From JALVIU01 sp964462295 (GTDB lineage Bacteria > Atribacterota > JALVIU01): a stretch of DNA of 25,872 nt. Every line of letters starts with the position of its first letter. Position 1 is the stretch's first letter. Of the stretch, positions 23,737 to 25,872 are shown piece by piece. A program made the position numbers and the translations under genes. The notes under the pieces are model-generated. The model did not search any database. It saw only the letters and a program-made list of their open reading frames with translations, and was not told the DNA's origin. Location: the NCBI GenBank assembly GCA_964462295.1, contig CAYWXH010000022.1, forward strand, positions 1 to 25,872, written 5' to 3'.

Positions 23737-24861
23737 ATGATGAAGAAATTATCCCTATTTTTAGTAATTGCCCTTTTGGTTTTGTCCTTTGGTAGTATAT
23801 CTTTTGCAGCTGAAGAAGTAAAAATTGGTGTTATTTTGCCTATGACAGGTGCTGTTGCTGCATTTGGTCAGATGACATGGGAAGGAATTGAACTTGCAAA
23901 TGAATTAAGGCCAACTGTACTTGGAAAGCCTGTAAAACTTATCCTTCTTGACAATAAGAGTGACAAAGTTGAAGCTGCAAATACTGCATCTCGTCTTATT
24001 GAAAAGGAGCATGTAGTTGCAGCAATTGGTGCAGTGGCAAGTTCCAATACGCTATCTGCTGCGCCTATCTTTGAAAAGGCAAAGGTTCCTTTAATTACCC
24101 CTGCATCTACCAATCCATTGGTAACACAAGGCAGAAAGTTCATATTCCGTGCATGCTTTATAGATCCTTTTCAGGGTCAAGTTGCCGCAAAATTTGCCAT
24201 AAATAATCTTAAAGCCAAGAAAGCTGCCATATTGGTGGACATAGCACAGGATTACTGTGTAGGGCTTGCCAACTTCTTTGAGAAAAACTTTAAGGCAATG
24301 GGTGGAGAGATAGTATCAAAAACATTCTGTAAAACAGGAGACCAGGATTTCTCTGCACAGCTTACTACTATTAAGGCAAAGAACCCTGATGTAATTTACA
24401 TTCCTAACTACTATACAGAGGATGCACTTATTGCAAAACAGGCAAGAGAGATGGGTATTACCGCTCCACTTCTCTCTGGTGATGGCGCACAGGCCCCACA
24501 GCTTATAGAGATCGGGGGTAAAGCTGTAGAAGGTATGTATTATACTACACACTTTAATGAAAAGGCTGTAAGTACTGAACTTGGGAAGAAATATGTAGAA
24601 ATTTACCATAAGAAATTTAATAAGTCTCCAAATGCACTTGGTGCATTAGGATTTGACGCATACTATATACTACTTGATGCTATTGAAAGGGCAGGAAACT
24701 TAGATCCTATAAAGATTAGAGATGGTATAGCAGCTACAAAAGATTTCAAAGGTGTAACAGGGACAATTACTATTGATGAACATGGAAATGCTGTAAAGAG
24801 TGCAGTGATTGAAACTGTAAAGAATGGAAAATTTGAGTTTGTAACAGTAGTAAATCCATAG
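23737..24861 (+). CDS. livK: Branched-chain amino acid type ABC transporter substrate-binding protein, copy 2
   Basis: A 374-residue paralogue of the protein encoded just upstream. A signal peptide covers about 1-25 (MMKKLSLFLVIALL to a SFA-A type cleavage site) with no lipobox Cys. Shared landmarks are LLDNKSDKVEAAN, QDYCVGLANFFEKNF, KTGDQDFSAQLT and GFDAYYILLDAIE. Differences cluster in likely ligand-contact segments: AIGAVASSNTLSAAPI against VIGPLTSSLSMAAGPI, and GDGAQAPQLI against GDAADAPEII. The start is one of two adjacent ATGs (23737, 23740) behind a strong AGGAGG. A perfect promoter upstream and a strong terminator downstream should make this the most abundant product of the locus. 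Ligand identity is not determined. Confidence 0.93.
   Translation: MMKKLSLFLVIALLVLSFGSISFAAEEVKIGVILPMTGAVAAFGQMTWEGIELANELRPTVLGKPVKLILLDNKSDKVEAANTASRLIEKEHVVAAIGAVASSNTLSAAPIFEKAKVPLITPASTNPLVTQGRKFIFRACFIDPFQGQVAAKFAINNLKAKKAAILVDIAQDYCVGLANFFEKNFKAMGGEIVSKTFCKTGDQDFSAQLTTIKAKNPDVIYIPNYYTEDALIAKQAREMGITAPLLSGDGAQAPQLIEIGGKAVEGMYYTTHFNEKAVSTELGKKYVEIYHKKFNKSPNALGALGFDAYYILLDAIERAGNLDPIKIRDGIAATKDFKGVTGTITIDEHGNAVKSAVIETVKNGKFEFVTVVNP
23902..23990 (+). repeat. 89-base patch identical to 22712-22800
   Basis: Second copy of the identical patch; see 22712. It begins at codon 56 of livK2 and encodes the stretch from ELRPTVLGKPV to AANTAS. Confidence 0.9.
24751..24806 (+). repeat. 56-base patch near-identical to 23561-23616
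   Basis: Second copy of the 3' conserved patch of the two livK genes, one mismatch at 24780. Confidence 0.85.
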
Positions 24862-24898
24862 TTTAGATACTATTTGGGATTAGAATTAATACGAAAAT

Positions 24899-24940
24899 AA
24901 AAGATTAGAGGGAGAGCTCCCTCTAATCTTTTATTTGTTA
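24899..24940 (+). terminator. Rho-independent terminator between livK2 and livH
   Basis: A perfect 15-base stem (24899-24913 with 24918-24932) and a 4-base loop GAGC, core AGAGGGA/TCCCTCT, is followed by a T-rich run (TTTTATTTGTT). The A-run on the other side means it could also work on the opposite strand. Placed between the binding-protein gene and the permease gene, it would let most transcripts stop after livK2 and allow limited read-through into livH, since no promoter is seen between 24933 and 24958. Confidence 0.92.
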
Positions 24941-24958
24941 TAAGAAAAGGAGGAGATA

Positions 24959-25852
24959 ATGTCCTGGGAATCATTCTTTCAGAATCTCTCTAATGGAATT
25001 TCATTAGGCGGACTTTATGCACTAATTGCTATAGGTTATTCTATGGTTTATGGAATATTAAGACTTATAAATTTTGCCCATGGGGACATATTTATGTTAG
25101 GGGCATATATTGCTTTTTATGGAATGCTTATATTTTCCCTCCCTTGGTGGCTCTCTCTCATAGTTTCAATAATTCTTACTGCCTTAATAGGTGTCCTAAT
25201 AGATAAGGGAGCGTATAAACCACTTCGTAATGCTCCGAGAATAAGTGCTTTAATTACCGCAATAGGCGTATCATTCTTTCTAGAAAATTTGGGTCTTGTT
25301 ATATTTGGAGGAAGACCCAAAGGTTTTTATAGACCTCATATATTTGACGAAATCATAACCATAAAAGGAGTAAGAATTCTATCTCTTACATTTTATAGTC
25401 TTATAATTACAGGTATATTTTTAGTAATTCTTTTTTATATAGTCTATAAGACAAAGACAGGACTTGGTATGAGGGCTGTATCTACAGATATGGAAACGGC
25501 AAGGCTTATGGGAATAGATGTGGATAAAATTATTTCTATAACCTTTGCAATAGGTTCTGGTCTCGCCGCAGTAGGTGGAGTTTTGTGGGCAATGAAATAT
25601 CCACAGATAAATCCACTTATGGGCATCTTCCCTGGATTAAAAGCATTTATTGCAGCAGTTTTGGGTGGAATTGGTAGTGTAGGTGGTGCACTATTAGGTG
25701 GATTTATATTAGGAATTGCTGAAATTATGCTTGTGGCTTTTATGCCTCAGCTTTCAGGGTATAGGGATGCATTTGCATTTTTAATTCTTATATTTATATT
25801 ATTGGTAAAACCTACAGGATTATTAGGTGTAGAGGTAAAGGAGAAGGCATAA
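24959..25852 (+). CDS. livH: Branched-chain amino acid ABC transporter permease LivH
   Basis: A 297-residue inner-membrane permease with about eight membrane segments. It shows the LivH signatures NGISLGGLYALIAIGYSMVYG (12-32), INFAHGDIFMLGAY (37-50), GLGMRAVSTDMETARLMGID (168-187, the ATPase-contact region) and PGLKAFIAAVLGGIGSVGGALLGG. AAGGAGGAG precedes the ATG. It forms the transport channel with LivM, driven by LivG and LivF, which would lie beyond the window edge. Expression probably depends on read-through of the terminator at 24899. Confidence 0.96.
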   Translation: MSWESFFQNLSNGISLGGLYALIAIGYSMVYGILRLINFAHGDIFMLGAYIAFYGMLIFSLPWWLSLIVSIILTALIGVLIDKGAYKPLRNAPRISALITAIGVSFFLENLGLVIFGGRPKGFYRPHIFDEIITIKGVRILSLTFYSLIITGIFLVILFYIVYKTKTGLGMRAVSTDMETARLMGIDVDKIISITFAIGSGLAAVGGVLWAMKYPQINPLMGIFPGLKAFIAAVLGGIGSVGGALLGGFILGIAEIMLVAFMPQLSGYRDAFAFLILIFILLVKPTGLLGVEVKEKA

Positions 25853-25872
25853 ATGAGAAAAGAAAAAATTCA
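25853..25872 (+). CDS. Start of the next permease gene, probably livM (partial)
   Basis: An ATG follows directly after the livH stop (TAA then ATG) and opens a frame of six full codons, MRKEKI, to the window edge. GGAGAAGG lies upstream inside livH. The livM call is from gene order only: livK-livH-livM is the standard order. The sequence itself is too short to identify. Confidence 0.5.

Overview
The window comes from a low-G+C bacterium, probably a thermophile. Arg is mostly AGA/AGG, Ile is very often ATA, and the proteins are rich in Lys, Glu and Ile. The phylum is not fixed by the sequence. Gene content fits a deep-branching thermophilic lineage (Dictyoglomota, Caldisericota, Coprothermobacterota or Thermotogota) or a clostridial relative. 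Both periplasmic binding proteins have signal peptides without a lipobox cysteine, which favours a cell with an outer layer or periplasm. No rRNA, tRNA, IS element, prophage or CRISPR array was found, and no gene-free gap exceeds 300 bases.

Layout. (1) 1-1543: the start of a PC4/YdbC-like coactivator gene (minus strand), a divergent small SHOCT-domain protein, and a convergent compact site-2 protease. (2) 1654-7272: housekeeping genes, tightly packed behind a promoter at 1593: rpe, thiamine pyrophosphokinase, a YfcE-like phosphodiesterase, pgsA, a DUF512 radical-SAM/PDZ protein, der and plsY. (3) 7286-13867: a seven-gene chemosensory pathway: stand-alone receiver, two CheW-like proteins, a membrane-anchored MCP-like protein without a sensor domain, a CheA-receiver hybrid, a CheR lacking its N-terminal domain but carrying TPRs, and a HisKA-receiver-GGDEF protein. 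No CheB is present. (4) 13883-22477: proS of the archaeal/eukaryotic type, a radical SAM protein, homoserine dehydrogenase, an FAH-family enzyme, a polysaccharide deacetylase and a large glycosyltransferase-TPR protein. (5) 22486-25872: a branched-chain amino acid type ABC transporter locus with two paralogous binding proteins, each with its own promoter, a strong terminator, livH and the first codons of a probable livM.

From rpe to the glycosyltransferase gene (1654-22477) all genes lie on the plus strand with overlaps or gaps of about 20 bases or less. I see no terminator or convincing internal promoter, so this may be one very long transcription unit in which a signalling pathway is embedded among housekeeping genes. 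The signalling genes resemble Pil/Chp, Frz and Wsp-type pathways rather than flagellar chemotaxis. The likely output is cyclic di-GMP through the GGDEF protein plus phosphotransfer to the stand-alone receiver.

The best candidates for something little described are this reduced chemosensory pathway, especially the kinase-less HisKA-REC-GGDEF protein and the truncated CheR, and the symmetric repeat architecture over the livK1 promoter and start codon.
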